64,000 bases of DNA from Morchella semilibera. Its lineage: Eukaryota; Ascomycota; Pezizomycetes; Pezizales; Morchellaceae. The notes beneath the pieces are model-generated. The model worked only from the letters and a program-made list of their open reading frames with translations, was not told the DNA's origin and searched no databases. The stretch lies in the NCBI GenBank assembly GCA_009192285.1, contig CM018603.1, positions 5,205,613-5,269,612 on the forward strand. Reading direction: 5' to 3'. Position numbers and translations under genes: made by a program. Positions 45,001-58,152 of the stretch are shown here, piece by piece. Each line of letters begins with the position of its first letter. The stretch's first letter is position 1.

Positions 45001-45754
45001 AACCGAGAGTCACTGTCACTGTCACTTCTGACACAGTTGCAAGTCCAGGGGTTCAGATAGTCTCTTCTCAGGGCACGGGGGGGGGGGGTGCGTTAAAAAA
45101 AGATTACAGTCATTCAACCGTGTCGGTCAGACACAAACCACCGGTCTAGCCAACGGGTTCACCACCGTTGCCAAGGGCACCCCCGACCGACGGCCCCCAC
45201 GACACGGGAGTGGCTGAAAATAAGCTCCTCGTCTGGATAAACCGTCGCTCGGCAGGGTCCGGGGTGGTTGTGAGATTGGCCACATAGCCCACCCAGCCAG
45301 GCCGAGAACCGGAGGAGGGCGATAATCACCCCGTGGATTACCTACATCCTTTCCGTCAGCGAATAAGATAGTGGCAAAATACCGCCATTACTCTGTGAAA
45401 TGTGAGAAACAAAATTGCCATAAGCAGACCCTCCAGCCAATCGTGGTGGAGGGGATGGGCCAATTTTTTGCTCAGGCTGACGGGGACACAGCCAGCCCCC
45501 GCGCCGGCCCGAGCTCGGATAGTTCGGGTGCACGGGTCCCGATGCGGTCGGGTGCATGCATATGTTAGTGTGGTGTGGTGGTGTGTTGTGGCTACTCTTG
45601 GCGATCGGCAGGACAGGGGTCAAAGATGGAAGGTGGGCACTATCTTGGTACTCTACGCTAGATGCCGCATCGGCGGTGGGGGCGGCGTGTGGGGTCATGG
45701 GGGTATCACGCTGGTGCGGCGATGCGGTGTCGGTGTCGGTGTTGTCTTTTTTTT

Positions 45755-45787
<33 letters not shown>

Positions 45788-46412
45788 GGACGGCGGCGAG
45801 GGCGTGGGTGTTTGTTGGTCCGTCTCTACTGCGATTGTTGCTTGGTTATTGCTGTGTTGCCAGGTCGTGGTGGGAGGAAGTTTGTAAATTATAAAAAAAA
45901 GACTCAAAAAAAAAGTTTCAAGATGGCTACCTAAAGACATTATAGTCCAGACCCCGTTACTAGAGAGTTTTTCGTCGCTATTCGGTATCAATGGCTTTAG
46001 CGAGCCCTGCGTATACATTTATCGCCATTGTTTCTTTAATTCAAAGGGATTGATGAATTGACAACAACAATCTCGTTCGTGACCCCCGAAAGTCGAGTGA
46101 GAACTCATGATTTAAAGGTTCACACATTCTTTATCTATACTTCATACATGCATGCAGCCCTCAGGCTATGGCAACTAAAGGTTCACACATCCTGCTAACT
46201 AAACACTTTTAAAATGGCCGTGTTGTATTCCTGGCAATTGGATGCTAAATGTTTGGGGAATTGCTTGATAGGTGTCGAGGGGGCTTGTTTTCACGAGTTG
46301 CCTTGATGGATTCACTACTCGGAATAGAAAACTGGCTTGAATTTATTTATTGACAACACATACGTACAAGTAGCTACATGAACCAAGACTGAACAAACAG
46401 ACCCACACAACT
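42003..46412. other. Intergenic, no gene recognised
   Basis: About 4.4 kb within the cluster without a supported gene. It holds several homopolymer runs (poly-C near 42712 and 43950, poly-G near 45080, poly-T near 45755-45785) and CATC/CGTC microsatellites near 42870-42900. The frame at 45342-45887 is low-complexity in all readings and is not supported. Confidence 0.5.
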
Positions 46413-48054
46413 CTACTCTCTCCCCGCTCTCTCCTCCTCCGCCTCCTCCCCCTCCACTCTTGAATACCCGCCCTCCGCCTCGCCACCCCCGACCCTCACC
46501 TGCATCACCACCGCCCCCACAAGCGCAAACAGCGCCGCCGCCACCGCAAACGGCAACCCGACCCAGCCACCGCCCCACCTCGCCCCGACCCCAAAACACA
46601 GCCCCAGCGCCGGCCCCGCCACAAGCCCACCAACCATATCCGCCACCGCAATCGCCGTGTACAGCCTCCCCACCTCGCTGCGCTCCACCATCCCCGTCAC
46701 CAGACTGCGCGCCGCAGCGCCAAACCCGCTGCCGGCGGTATAGACGCCCAGGCCGGCGACCATTATCGCGGCGCCGGGGGCGACCGCGACGAGGGCGAAG
46801 CCGGCAGTCATCAGGAGGATGGACACGCGCGCGATGGCGAGGTCCTTTTTGGCAGAGGACATGCCGAGGCGGGAGAGGAGGAGCTGGCCGGTGACGGGGA
46901 GAATGATGAGCAGGAGGATGAGGTTGATGAACGCGCGGAGCGAGAACAGGATGTTCGCCTTCTGGATCGGCCAGCCGTAACGGCTCGACACGTACTGGAG
47001 CAGCAGCTCGAGGGCCTGCCGTCCGATGGTGGCAATCAGGAACGTAAATACCAGTAGCGCTGTGTTCCAGTCCGCCATGAGGAAGCTTAGAACGGCCTTG
47101 TAATCGCCCTCCTTCTTCGTCGGCTGTGCCTCCTCGTCGTCGTCGCCGTCGGAGGTTGCGTCGGGGGCGGCGGTCTTGGTCTCCGGTAACATGGCGGCGA
47201 TGGGGATGCCGATGGTTTGGATGACGAGGCCGGCAAGGAGCGGGATCCAGACGTTGCGGCCCATGAGGAGGGAGCCGATGAGGGGAGCGACGAGCTCAGA
47301 GAGGAGGACACAGGCTTGCAGGTGGAAGAAAAGGGTACTGCGTTGGGCGGCGGGGGTCACATCGGCAATGATCATGAGGATGAGGGCGGAGCCGACAGAG
47401 GAGCCGCCGCCAAGCGTGTAGAAGAAAGAGGAGAGCCAGGTGAGTTTAATGGGGAGGTCAAACCAGCCTAGAGTTTGTTAGTGAGTGCGGAGAGGGGCGG
47501 GTGGGGCGGGAGGGGGGCATACAAATCAGTAGAACCCAGGCAGAAGAGAGGGAAAGACCCAGTAGGGTGAGCATTAGCATTGGCCGGCGGCCATAGCGGT
47601 CAGCGAGAACTCCGAAGGGGATAGCAAGAATGACACCTACACACAGGTCAGCAACTATTTATCCATGGCCGCAGAATATAAATACAGGAAGCTTACCCGG
47701 AATATTCGAAAACAACGTTTGCATGCCGTTCAGCATCGCAATCTCGCTCTGTACGCTCTCAATCTTGCACAAATCCTCGGGCACGCTTCCGTCCAGCCCT
47801 ATTTTGAGGGGGTCATGCTCTCGGTAGTAGGCGAGGCATATGATCGACTCAAAGAGGCGGACCTGCGGGGCCGAGCTGAGGTAGCCCGCCATGTCCACCG
47901 TTACAATGATGACGAAGCATAGCAGCGTTGCACGGAATTGTGTACTTGTCAGGAGGCGCTGGAGGATTGTGCGGAGAGAGCTGAGTGTGGGGAGGGAGCG
48001 GGCGGGACTGAAGGGGGGGAGATCCTCGGCCATGGTGGGGGGGTGGACGGTCAT
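46413..48054 (-). CDS. Major facilitator superfamily transporter, ~508 aa
   Basis: Three exons: 48054-47697, 47636-47523, 47467-46413. Introns 47637-47696 (GTAAGC...TAG, with CTGAC) and 47468-47522 (GTATGC...CTAACAAACTCTAG) keep the frame. The first exon holds one membrane segment (FRATLLCFVIIVTVDMAGYL) and a hydrophilic loop. The second carries MFS motif A, GVLADRYGRRP. The third gives the remaining membrane helices (LTWLSSFFYTLGGGSSVGSA, VWIPLLAGLVIQTIGIPIAA, IMVAGLGVYTAGSGFGAAAR), a charged central loop with ETKTAAPDATSDGDDDEEAQ, and a charged C-terminus. Length suits a 12-helix drug:H+ antiporter-like protein. MFS exporters are standard in fungal metabolite clusters. Here it is divergent from the methyltransferase and probably exports the finished peptide or provides self-protection (inference). 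Confidence 0.87.
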
Positions 48055-48751
48055 GATTGTGGTGGGGGTTGAGTGTGTCTGTCTGTCTGTCCGTGTAGAG
48101 AGAGCAGAGAGATGAGGAAGGTGAAGGGAGAAGAGGAGGGGGACGTTCCGGTGAGCTTGAGCTTGAGCTGTACCATTGTCATCATCGTCGTCGTTGTCGT
48201 CGTCGTAACTGTTGTTCCTATCATTAATCCCGGCTATCGTGTTGCATGGATTATCATTGGCTTGGTTGAATTATCGCTGACTGAGACAATAGAATTGCAG
48301 GGGGTTTACTAATTAAGGCTGCATTAGGGAGGTCTACTATTTGATTAGTATGCCGAGGGCGCTCACGAAGACAACTCCCCAATCACGGGTAAAAACACAG
48401 AGTGGCTGGAAATTGAAGGATTATTGTCATCATCACTGCCGATGACTCCCGTGAAGAATATCCTCCCCCCCCCCCCAGTAAATCATCGTGGTGTAAAAAT
48501 AGTTACCCCAGGCTCTTCTTCAAGCGCCGAGCCCCCCCCGGGAAAACCCCCACTTCACACCGCAACGTCCAAATCCAGCCTTCACGAAAACAGGAAGGTC
48601 ACACACCCTCCCATCGCGCATCAATAGAAAGCTCGTGCGAAAGCCCTCAAGTCATCTAGTAAACCACTCCTCACACCGCACTGACTGACTGCACCGCACT
48701 GACTGCACTCCCAATTTTCTCTATTCATTTCCAAAAACTCAATTCTCCACG
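48055..48751. promoter_or_regulatory. Divergent intergenic region between MFS and methyltransferase genes
   Basis: 697 bp, no gene seen. Contains TCTG and GACTG/CACTG short repeats and a poly-C run near 48467. Likely holds both promoters. Confidence 0.45.
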
Positions 48752-49750
48752 ATGCTCATCCCCGTTGCATTGACCTCCGCAACTCACGATGCCGCCGCCG
48801 CCCCTATGGCCGACGACGAGATTCTCTCCCTCCTGGCCCAGAGCTACTTGCACAATCCGAAGCACCTGAACACCTTCGTGATTCCCCAGTTCCGCCACCG
48901 CCTCACCCTCATGTCCAAATTCAACATCCCCGCCGGCTCCCGCATCCTCGAGCTCGGCTGCGGCCAAGGCGAGACCACGCTGGTGCTAGCGCACCTCGTC
49001 GGCCCCACAGGCCACGTTACCGGCGTTGACCCAGCCCGGCCTGACTACGGCCACCCCATCACAGTGGCCGCTGCCCGAAACCATATCCTCGCTTCCCCGC
49101 TTGGGTCACGCACTACCTTCCATGCCATGAACCCACTCGACTATCTCAAGGCGCTTCCTGAGGGGCATAACTTCGACTTCATCATCCTCTCCCACAGCTT
49201 GTGGTACTTTCCATCGCACGAGGCGATCCTCGAGACCCTCGCCGCGATCGGCCCCTATGCGCCCCGCTTATTGGTTGCCGAGTACAACTTTGGTTACACA
49301 ATCCCTGAGCAGAAACCGCACGTCCTGGCCGCAAGATGTCAGGCCGTGTTCTACAAGGCCAAGACCGCCGAGCAGCGGGCGGCGACGGAGCCAAATGTGC
49401 GCACTGCGCCCGAGGTGGATGAGGTTCGAGAGCTAGCGGCAAAGTCAGGATGGAAGCCGGTAGAGGGGAGGGAGGGAATTGTCACACCGGTCGAGGAGGT
49501 GCTGGATGGCCAGTGGGAGGTAACCTGGGTGTGTTTCTATAGCCAGTTCTGGGATGAGGTGGAGAGTGTATTAGGTAGTGAGGATGAGAGAAAGTTGGAG
49601 GTGAAGAAGGAGGTGGCGAGGTTAAAGCAGGAGACTAGGCAAGCCTTGGATGAGGTGAATATGAAGAGGGACCCGGAAGTTATGGATGAGATGGATGTCA
49701 GTCGGTGTAGGACGATGGATGTGTGGTGGGCAGAGTTTGAGAGGGCGTAG
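48752..49750 (+). CDS. Class I SAM-dependent methyltransferase, 332 aa
   Basis: Single-exon gene with the Rossmann motif I ILELGCGQGETTLVLAHL (about residues 66-83), motif II acidic turn GVDPARPDYG, and motif IV region NFDFIILSHSLWYFPSHEAI. The C-terminal part is acidic/charged and helical. No signal peptide or membrane segment, so it is expected to be cytosolic. It could methylate the peptide or a side chain, as PhomM does in the phomopsin pathway, but nothing in the sequence fixes the substrate; the sequence does not resemble LaeA-like proteins. It shares a 697-bp divergent promoter region with the MFS gene, supporting joint regulation. Confidence 0.85.
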   Translation: MLIPVALTSATHDAAAAPMADDEILSLLAQSYLHNPKHLNTFVIPQFRHRLTLMSKFNIPAGSRILELGCGQGETTLVLAHLVGPTGHVTGVDPARPDYGHPITVAAARNHILASPLGSRTTFHAMNPLDYLKALPEGHNFDFIILSHSLWYFPSHEAILETLAAIGPYAPRLLVAEYNFGYTIPEQKPHVLAARCQAVFYKAKTAEQRAATEPNVRTAPEVDEVRELAAKSGWKPVEGREGIVTPVEEVLDGQWEVTWVCFYSQFWDEVESVLGSEDERKLEVKKEVARLKQETRQALDEVNMKRDPEVMDEMDVSRCRTMDVWWAEFERA

Positions 49751-52700
49751 ATGCAATCTGTCATGTAAAACTAGTTTTTTAGTTTGTCGTTGAATCAAAG
49801 CTTCGTCTTTTTTTTTGTAAGTGACGACATGTCGACATTGCGCAAGGATATCCTATCGGCCCGCGCATTCGTTATACTACAGATAAAGTCCATTTAATTT
49901 ACCGTGTCGTTTCGCAAGGTGAACAGTGTTTCTCTGTTAGTGGTGGTCATTAGCGTCAAGTGGCATGGAGAAAACACCAAAGGGGGCTCCATGTGTATCG
50001 AATTCGCGCTCACTGTTATTTTCCTTTCCTTCTCGAGTCGGTCACGAACTGCCGCTAACTGTCCTTCCACAATGAATCAAGTATTTTCATCAAATCACGA
50101 AACCATCTCAACAGGAGTTACAAGGCCGGCGATATCAGTAGGAGCTAGGGTCGGAGGTACCAAGAAACGACCGATAATATACGAACTCTCTCGCTCACCT
50201 CCAAACTTGAGTTTTCCAAAGAATGCTGAAAAGATGGCAGCGGCATGTGTAAGCACATACCTACAAGTCTAGCTAGATAGCGAGCTGCATCACCATAAAC
50301 CGGCAGTGATCCAGCAAGCTGGTTTCTGCCCTCTCTTCTGCTTTCTTGCTTGTTGCTCCATTTACCAACCTGGCCTTTGATTTGCGCTGACGGCTATTGC
50401 ATCCGGAAATCGGATATAGCTCAAGGAACTTCATGAGCCAGGCTGCCTGCATTGTAGCCGACCTCCACCATGGCAGAGGGTTCAAGTCAGGCCACGGCTG
50501 ACGAAGGACTCAAGGCCTACGGATGCTTCCTCGCGCGGTTGTTCAAACGTTCGATACAGCATGCTCGCCGCCTGCCAATGTAATGTCGAATACCGTCGAG
50601 TAGCGGTGGTAGAACAGAGCTCTACATCAGGTTATAGACCTTGATTACGACACCGGTGAACCACCAATTTGCAGTAGGTGGAGGTGTGGGAGTTGGTCTA
50701 AAGTCACAGAAGGCCCTATCTAGGGTAGTAAAGGAGCAAGGGAATAGCAAGTGGCGGGAGGGGGGGAGCTCGAGGCCGAGTGATAACTCATGAGTCCCAA
50801 AGGAAAAGGAAAACCTGCGCCTTGTTGGTGGCGGCGCCGCTCTCGACCATCATTGACGGATACATCGAGCGGCTCCTGCCTATGGAAATTATAAAAGACC
50901 TCGCCTTACGCGGTGTGCTTGGTCCTCCGAACGTTGAGATAAATTCCCATCGCCTACCGTGAAGGCGGTTGAGATGAATAAATTTAGTTCCACAGTTGAT
51001 TCTACCATTAAAGCCGTCGTATATATCCTATATAAATCGGACTTCCCAGTACACAGAAGAAAATCTTAGTGCCCCCGAAGAGTTTAAACACCTATTCCAA
51101 CATGTTCTTCCTGGATCCAGGGACAAAGGGGCGATACTATTTGGGTGATAGGTCGCCGTGTAGTAGGGAAATACCACAGACCGAACGTACTTTTGACTTG
51201 ATTTGGTTGTGGGCAAATTAAAGAAGCCCCGGGGGGGGGGGGGGGTGGCTGTCAGACACTGTCACAACCTCCAACAGACCCACCGACAACCCTAACCCTA
51301 AGAAATAATTTCCCCCAAAAGGCGCCGGAAAGCTCACGCAGAAGGTGGAAGGAGGAGCCCTAGTCTCTACGAGTCGTTTGATACAGGTTTGACGTTAGTC
51401 CTGTGAATATCAAAATTAATTATTTGTTGCGGTGCGTATTTGCAAACCCTAACCCTGACCGGTCCGCCTTCGATGACGGGCATTGGTGGGGATAAAGGCA
51501 GTGGAAAGGCGGGTTCTTTGATATTGAGTGTTCGTATGAGCTTGAAAAAATTGCAGCATCTCGATGCAGGTCACCTGGATTGGATTGTGGCCCTGTGCGA
51601 GTCCAGAGACGGCGCTGAGGAGACTCAGGCCGGGTACGTACGTACGAAAAGGGGGGACTTCCACCTGGACAGCTAGTCGAGGACCCCCCGTGAGCGGTAG
51701 AACGTGTTCCGCCGGGGTGGGGGGTGGTTCTTGTGTTCTTGTAAGTGTCTTGACCTAGTCGGCTGGTAATACGTGTTGGGTATGGTTCGGTACTGGCACC
51801 TCTATGACGAGAGGAAAAACAGGCGGATAGAAAGACCAGTAGCGATAGACCCCCCGTCCAGAGACTCCCGTGCACACTGCGCACTCGGGTAGTAGTACTC
51901 AGGGCCCTCCCGCGCCGAGAAAAGGGTCTCATAGGAGGGAGGTACAGTTGCCAGATACATACCCACGCGGCTGCAAAAATGTTCTACAGATCGATCAGTG
52001 GCTTTGAACTTACGCGGGTACTGGGTCTCCTGCATGGGTAGGTCCTGCTGCGGTGGGTGTAGCATCTCGTAACGTGCTGGGTTCGTAGGTTTCGACGCAC
52101 AGGGTTTCGTTTTGGCGGCTGTTTAATTGGGCGGTCGACCTGGTGGTTTTTTTTTTTTTTTTTTTATATATATCATACTTTCGTTCGTTTCTAGTGTTGC
52201 GTGCAGGGAGTCCCTATGGCAAGGGCGACCTGGTGGTTGTGTTAGTATCTAAATAGTCCCTAGTCTTGGAAAATATGAACGTGCGACATGGCTTGGTTGG
52301 TCGGCTTGGTGAAGTGGCACCGCCAAGAGCTTAATATTTAGACACAGAGATAGTTAGCGCGTCTTTCTATATAGGCGCGAGTGGCAGGAAGCATAATTTG
52401 AGACACGTGTGAGACAGGATCTACGCGATTCGATTGGTCTGGCAGGGATTAGTGCCAAGGGCCTAATATTTAGACACAGAGGTGGTTAGCGCCACTTCCT
52501 ACTTGTCTACCGGCGAGTGACAAAGTCAACGTTCAGCCATACAAATAATCCTCTCGCATTTTCTGGTTCTTGACGAGATAATGGTAGGAAGTATAAGGAT
52601 AACCGAAAAGACCGCTCCTGAAATTTTTAGTTGCCAGATTCCGCGACCCTAGCCCTGACGTAAAGCGATTTCGTTACCGCGGTGCAAAACAGTCAACAAA

Positions 52701-53339
52701 CAGCCTTGTCGCAGTTTTACGTCGGTGTATTCATTGGCCTGTCTTGCGAGGGGAAAGGGCTTGGGGTATGGCTGCTCCGTCGTCCGCGCACGTAGATAGC
52801 TAGGGGGCGCTGGATACCCCCCCCCCCCCCCAGAAAAAAAAAAGAAAGGAAAAGAAAAAGAAAAAGAGAAAGAAAAAGAAAAAGAAAAAGAAAAAGAAAA
52901 AGAGAAAGAAAAATAAGGAAAGGAAAGGAAAGGAAGTTCGAAATGAAAAAAGCGGGGGCTAGGGGGGGGGGAGGTAAAGGTGAGAATATGAGGTCTATAG
53001 AAATATAGGGATAAGAGTGCGGGATAAAAATATAACAATAGAAGTGTAAAGTGTAAACTATAAGATAAAGGAAAAAGAAAGTAAAAGGGAAAATAAAAAT
53101 AAAAAGAAAAAACCATGGCAAGCAATACAACTAGACAGTGGAACCGGAGCATAAACAGAACCCGCCAGCCGGGCAGGACATGGCCAGTGAAGGAACCGTA
53201 CGGACCATGCTCGGGGATCTGTAATGGGAGGTACATGCTGAACACACGACTTCTTTCTCTCCCGTACGCACAGCCTCCCTCAGTGATCATTACTTAACGC
53301 AAAATTATCATTACCAACATCTAAATACACAAGTCAACA
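49751..53339. other. Intergenic, no gene recognised
   Basis: About 3.6 kb. The frames at 51420-51932 (minus) and 52649-53290 (minus) are low-complexity and unsupported. Includes CCCTAACCCT-type words near 51290 and 51446, a 15-G run near 51230 and a poly-T run near 52150. Confidence 0.5.
52836..52935 (+). repeat. Polypurine (AAAAAG)n microsatellite
   Basis: About 100 bp made only of A and G apart from a single T, mainly GAAAAA units grading into GGAAA units. It follows a 14-C run. Confidence 0.9.
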
Positions 53340-56300
53340 TCAAAGCCCACCCCCTGTGCCCTCCCCATCATCCACGACCCTCCCCGCGTCCATGACCACA
53401 ACCCTCCCATACCCCTCCAGCCCGCCCCGATGGACAACACTGACCACCGTCCACCCGTCAAACTCCTCCCTGACCACCCGCTCCATGACCCTCCCCGTGC
53501 GCACATCAACACTACTCATCGCCTCATCAAGCACCAACACGCCGCCCACGGCCCGCCGCCTCCTGACCCTCGCCGCGACCACCGCCCTCCCCAGCCCCAC
53601 CATCTGCCTCTGCCCAACACTCAACCTGCCCACATCCACCTCCGCGGGCAGCCCCACGCGCGCCATCACCTCCGCCACCTCCTCATCCCCAAGACACCCC
53701 GCAGGGTCCAGATTCGCCCGCACCCCCCCAGGAAGGAAGTAACACTCCTGCGGGACGACGGTGAGCGCGCTGCGCACCGCCCCGCGCGCCACACACCCCA
53801 CGTCAACACCGTCGATGAGGATCTCGCCGCTCTGCACGTCGAGCAGCCGCGTCAGTGCCCCCAGGAGGGTACTCTTTCCGCTTCCGCTGGGGCCGCGGAC
53901 GGCGACGCGCTCGCCCGCGCGGATGCGCAGCGTCACGCCGTCCAGCGCGCGCGGGCCCCCGTCGGTGTAGGATGCTGTTACGGCGCGGAACTCGATCTCG
54001 CCGCGGGCGGGCCAGCCGGGTGGTGCCCCCGCCCCCTCGGCGGGGGAGTCGGTCTCCTGCGGCGTGCGCTGAGAGAAGGATTGCAGGCGGGCGATGGCGC
54101 CCAGGGAGGTCTCGAGGGAGGTGTAGGATACGACCAGGTTCTTGAGGGTTTCGCCGAGGGTGGTGATGTTTGTTAGTGCTAGGCCTACGGCGCTGGCGCT
54201 GAGGACGCCGGCGTTGGAGCGGCCGCCGAGGGCCACGGCGACGGCGATGACGACGACGGCTAGGCCTGCTACGATTAGGTCGAGGACGAGGTTGAGCCAC
54301 ACTTGCACGGCGTACATGAGGTAGACTGCGTTCTGGGAGGTGTCGAGGTGGGTTGTGAGGGTGGTGGTGAGGAAGGAGGGGGTGGCGGGGTTGCTGCGGA
54401 TTGTGGCGAGGCCGAGCGTGGTGGAGGTGAAGAGGGTGTAGAGGGGGGATTTCAGCGAGATGTCGAGGAGGCGGAGGCGCTTCGAGGTGCGCAGGTAGGT
54501 GTGTTGCAGGAGGGAGGTGGTGAACAGGATCGGGGGGAAGGTGCATAGGATGAAGGGGGAGGCAGCGGCGATGAGTGCGAGTTGGGTGAGGAATGTGAAG
54601 AGTTCTGTGTAGGGTTTGTTAGTGGTTGTGGGGTTGAGGGTAGTTATACAGGGAGGGGGGAGGTACCAGCGGCGGTGTTGAGTAGTGATAATGGCAGTGT
54701 GCCATCCACGAGCAGCATATCTTGACTGAACCTGCAGACCGTCAGTATATAAAACCATTACCGAGAGCGAATCAAATACCTATTCGTAGTCACCCCCGTG
54801 TCCACACGACTGATGTATGCAAACGGCGCACTAACCACCAGTTAGCCCTTGATCCCCCACCAAATGGGAAAGAAAAAACCTACTTCATGACCGTCCGCAA
54901 CAGCTCCCTGTGCAGATTCCGTCCCGACGATGCAGCAACGCCGTGGAAGAGATGCCTGTGTCGCAGTGTCAGTGAGTGAGGATGTGAGACAGAGATGGAG
55001 AGGAGGAGAACGTACCAGGCCCAGGCGCAGAGAGAGACGAAGGCGAGGACGTTGAACATTGCGTAGATGCCGAGGTAATATCCGATTCGCTGGTTTGGGT
55101 GCGAGGCGTTTGCGTTTGACCACCAGGTGAGCCATTGGTCTGCGGTGGGATTTTGTTAGCATGGGGAGAAGAAGGGGAAAAAGGAAGTAACATCAACCCA
55201 CCCGGAAACTTCAGCAAAACCCCAAAACACACGCCCCCCACCAGAAAGCAAACCGTGTTCACCCTCCCAATCGACCTGAAATAATACCTATACACATCTC
55301 TATCCCTCGCACTATCGTCCTCCTCCTCCCCCTCCTCTCCCTCTCCGCCCTCCCGCCCACCTCCCGACACCACCGCCTTCTCCTCCTCCCTCTCCTCATC
55401 GACAATGTCCTCGACGTCGCCTGCACCGCTGCCCGACAGAAGACTACTCAGATACCCCCCGCGGCCAACACCTCCGCCGTCGGCCCCTGCTCCACGATCC
55501 GCCCGTCGGCGCCGAACGCAATTACTTCGTCCGCATAGCGGAGATATCCAACTGTAGTGTACCCGTCAGTATGATACTTCATTTACTACCCGCCACCAAG
55601 AGAAGAGACGAACCGCCATGGGTGGCAAAGACCACCGTGGTCCCCAACCGCCGCAAGAGACCGTCCGCCCCCCACAGCCGCTCAAGGATCAAATCGAGCG
55701 TCTTCCGGTCCAGCCCCGAGAACACGTCGTCGAGCAACAGGACCGGCCTCCTGGAATATATCGCCCTCGCCAGGGCCTGTTATAGTCAGCATCAACCACA
55801 TCCTCGCTCGTACAAGCCACTTACAACTCTCTGCCTCTGCCCCCCGCTCAGCCCAACCCCGCCGCTGCCAACACTGACCAAATCACTAATCTCAGGCGCA
55901 TCAATGCCGCACGCCCGCACCACCGCGCGATACCACTCCTCGTCGTCCTCCCCGGGCCCCACCACGTTCGCGCGAACACCCGCATTCACCAGCCAGGGCG
56001 TCTGGTCGCAATACGCCATCGCGCCGCCGCCGACGCTCCCGGCCAGCAGCGGCACCTCGCCCAGCAGCCCCTTCAGGAACACGCTCTTCCCGCACCCGAC
56101 GGGGCCCAGCACCATCACCGTCTTTCCGCTCTCCACCCGCACCTCCACGCCGCTTATCACCGGCTTCGCCGCGTCCCACCCGAACGCCCCGCCGCGCACC
56201 GTCACCGCTGCTCCTTCCCCCCCCTCGCCCTCCCGCTTCTCCAGCTCCGCAATACATAGGAACGCCTGGATCCGCCCCGCGCACGCCCACGCCGCACTCA

Positions 56301-58152
56301 GCGCCGGCAGCGCCTGGAACAGGTGCACCAGCGGCGCAGCCAACAGCCCAATGACCGTAAGACTGGTGAACAGCCTGGCTGCATCCAGCGTCTCGCCGCG
56401 GCCCCCCGCCGCCGCAACACCCATGAACGCGCCAAACACCACAACAGGGCTGAAGATGAGCGTCGCGTACGACAGCCCCACGCTCACAACGATGGAGCTC
56501 CTGAAGCCGCCCGCCGCGGACACCTCGTTATCGCGGAGCCCCTGCAGCAGCGTACTCACCGCGGGCTCGAGGTTCAGGAGCTTGATTGCCTTGAGGGATG
56601 CGAGGGTCGCGGCCGTGGTCGTCACGCGGTGCTGCAGCGCCGCCATCCACGCCCCTTGCAGGCGCGCGGAGCGGGCGGCAACGAGCGTGGAGAGGAACAC
56701 GCACAGGAGGGCCAGCGCGACCATGGACAGGGAGGAGAGCCCGACCTGGCGGGTGAGCAGGTAGATGGCGAGGATGGCTTCGAGCGTGTTGGCCCACGGC
56801 TCGTGGACGTATTTGAGACCGCTGAGGATGCGCTCGGTGTCGGTGGACATGAGCGTGAGCGCGCTGTTTGCGTCGGGTGTTGGGGGGGGAGGTTTTGCGG
56901 TTGAGGTTGTGGACGCGGCGGAGGAGGAGACGTCGGAGGCTTTTTCGTCGGTGGCGGGCTGGTCCTCGGTCGAGGCGGGCTTCTCTTTCTCGCTGGGGGA
57001 AGGGGAGGACACACCGCCGGCGGGCATGGGTACGAGTAGTAACTTCTCCCAGACAAGCCCCACGAGCCCCCCCCGCACCGCGACCATCATCCGGTACGTC
57101 ATCCAATTATACCACGCCGTAGACCCCTAAACTAAATCAGCACCCTCCAAGCACAAACACCACACAAAAAACTCACCGCAATCCCGCAATACACAAGCGC
57201 ATACGCCGCCATCAGCGCCCAGCCAACCTCCCCCCTCTCCCTCTCCCCAACACTCTGCAAATACCCCATGACCCTCGCGACCAAGAACGGCTGCGCAAAC
57301 GTGAACCCCACCATTGCGAGCCTCGGGATCACCGGCGCCGCCAGCGGCCGCCACAGCCCCACAGCAGCACAAACCAGCAGCGGGCGGCGCGGCGTCCACG
57401 CGCCGCGCACGGCCGCAACAGTCCCACGCGTCTCCAGCGGCGCCGGCAGCGCCGGTAGCATCCCCGCCGTCAGCGGGGTCCGGTATCCGCGCGCCAGCAG
57501 CGGAAGCAGCCACGTCATCAGTGTCAGCCCGAGCGGGGAGGCCGTCTGTTCCCCCCGAGCCCTGGCACGGCGGGGGGGAAGGACTCGAGGAGGAGCAGGA
57601 GGACGGAGGTTGCGGTTGTGGCCGCGAGGAGCGAGGGCTGCAGCGGCGGGTAGGAGAGGAAGAGGGTGCGTGTTTGGGCGGCGGTGAAGACCGGCGTTAT
57701 GAGGTGGTAGGTGGTGAGGAGGGGGTCGGGGCGGGGGGTGCGCGTGGCGGCGAGGATGCTCAGCGCCGGGTGGAGGAGCGTGGGCAGGAGGCGCAGCACA
57801 GCGGAGGCCGTGGACACCCTGGTCGGTGGGTTTGTGGCCGTCACGGCGAGGAATGAGAGCTGGAGGGCGAAATGGACGAGTAGCGTCGCCTACACGGTGT
57901 TAGCATTGTGTCATCCCCGCACACATATAGAGTACGTACCCCCCTCGCCCACCACCCCCACCACCGCCGCTCCAGCGGCCGGCTCTTTTTCCGCAGCAGC
58001 AGGTACAGCCGCGGCGCAGCAAGGAGGATGAAGAGGCCTGCGGGCAGCATGGCGAGCAGCGTCTCGCTGAACAGGAGTGTGAAGTCGAATGTCCGCCGGC
58101 AGGGCGCGGCGGCGGGGCCAAAGGCGTCGTCGAGGCTGGGGGGGCAGGACAT
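53340..58152 (-). CDS. ABCC-type (MRP-like) full ABC transporter, multi-exon, with two apparent frameshifts
   Basis: Starts at 58152 with MSCPPSLDDAFGPAAAP and FDFTLLFSETLLAML, the TMD0 start typical of fungal ABCC proteins. Then TMD1 (about 57130-56400); NBD1 with Walker A GPVGCGKSV (about 56085-56110), signature LSGGQRQR (about 55835), Walker B VLLLDD (about 55735); a linker; TMD2 (about 55160-54300, including DQWLTWWSNANASHPNQRIG); and NBD2 with Walker A GPSGSGKST (about 53870-53895), signature LSVGQRQM, Walker B VLVLDEA; stop at 53340. At least seven short introns fit (for example 57892-57938, GTACGT...GTGTAG). Two places need one extra base to keep the frame, both in six-base C/G runs: 57551-57556 and 55455-55460. 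ABCC proteins export large or conjugated molecules at plasma membrane or vacuole. Divergent from the peptidase gene, so likely cluster-specific export or vacuolar storage. Confidence 0.85.

Noticed and set aside
45342-45934. Possible small genes around the poly-T run
   Set aside because: Overlapping frames on both strands, low complexity, no domain or splice structure.
52649-53290. 213-codon minus-strand ORF rich in Phe/Ser/Leu
   Set aside because: Produced by the polypurine microsatellite and C run; no domain or codon signal.
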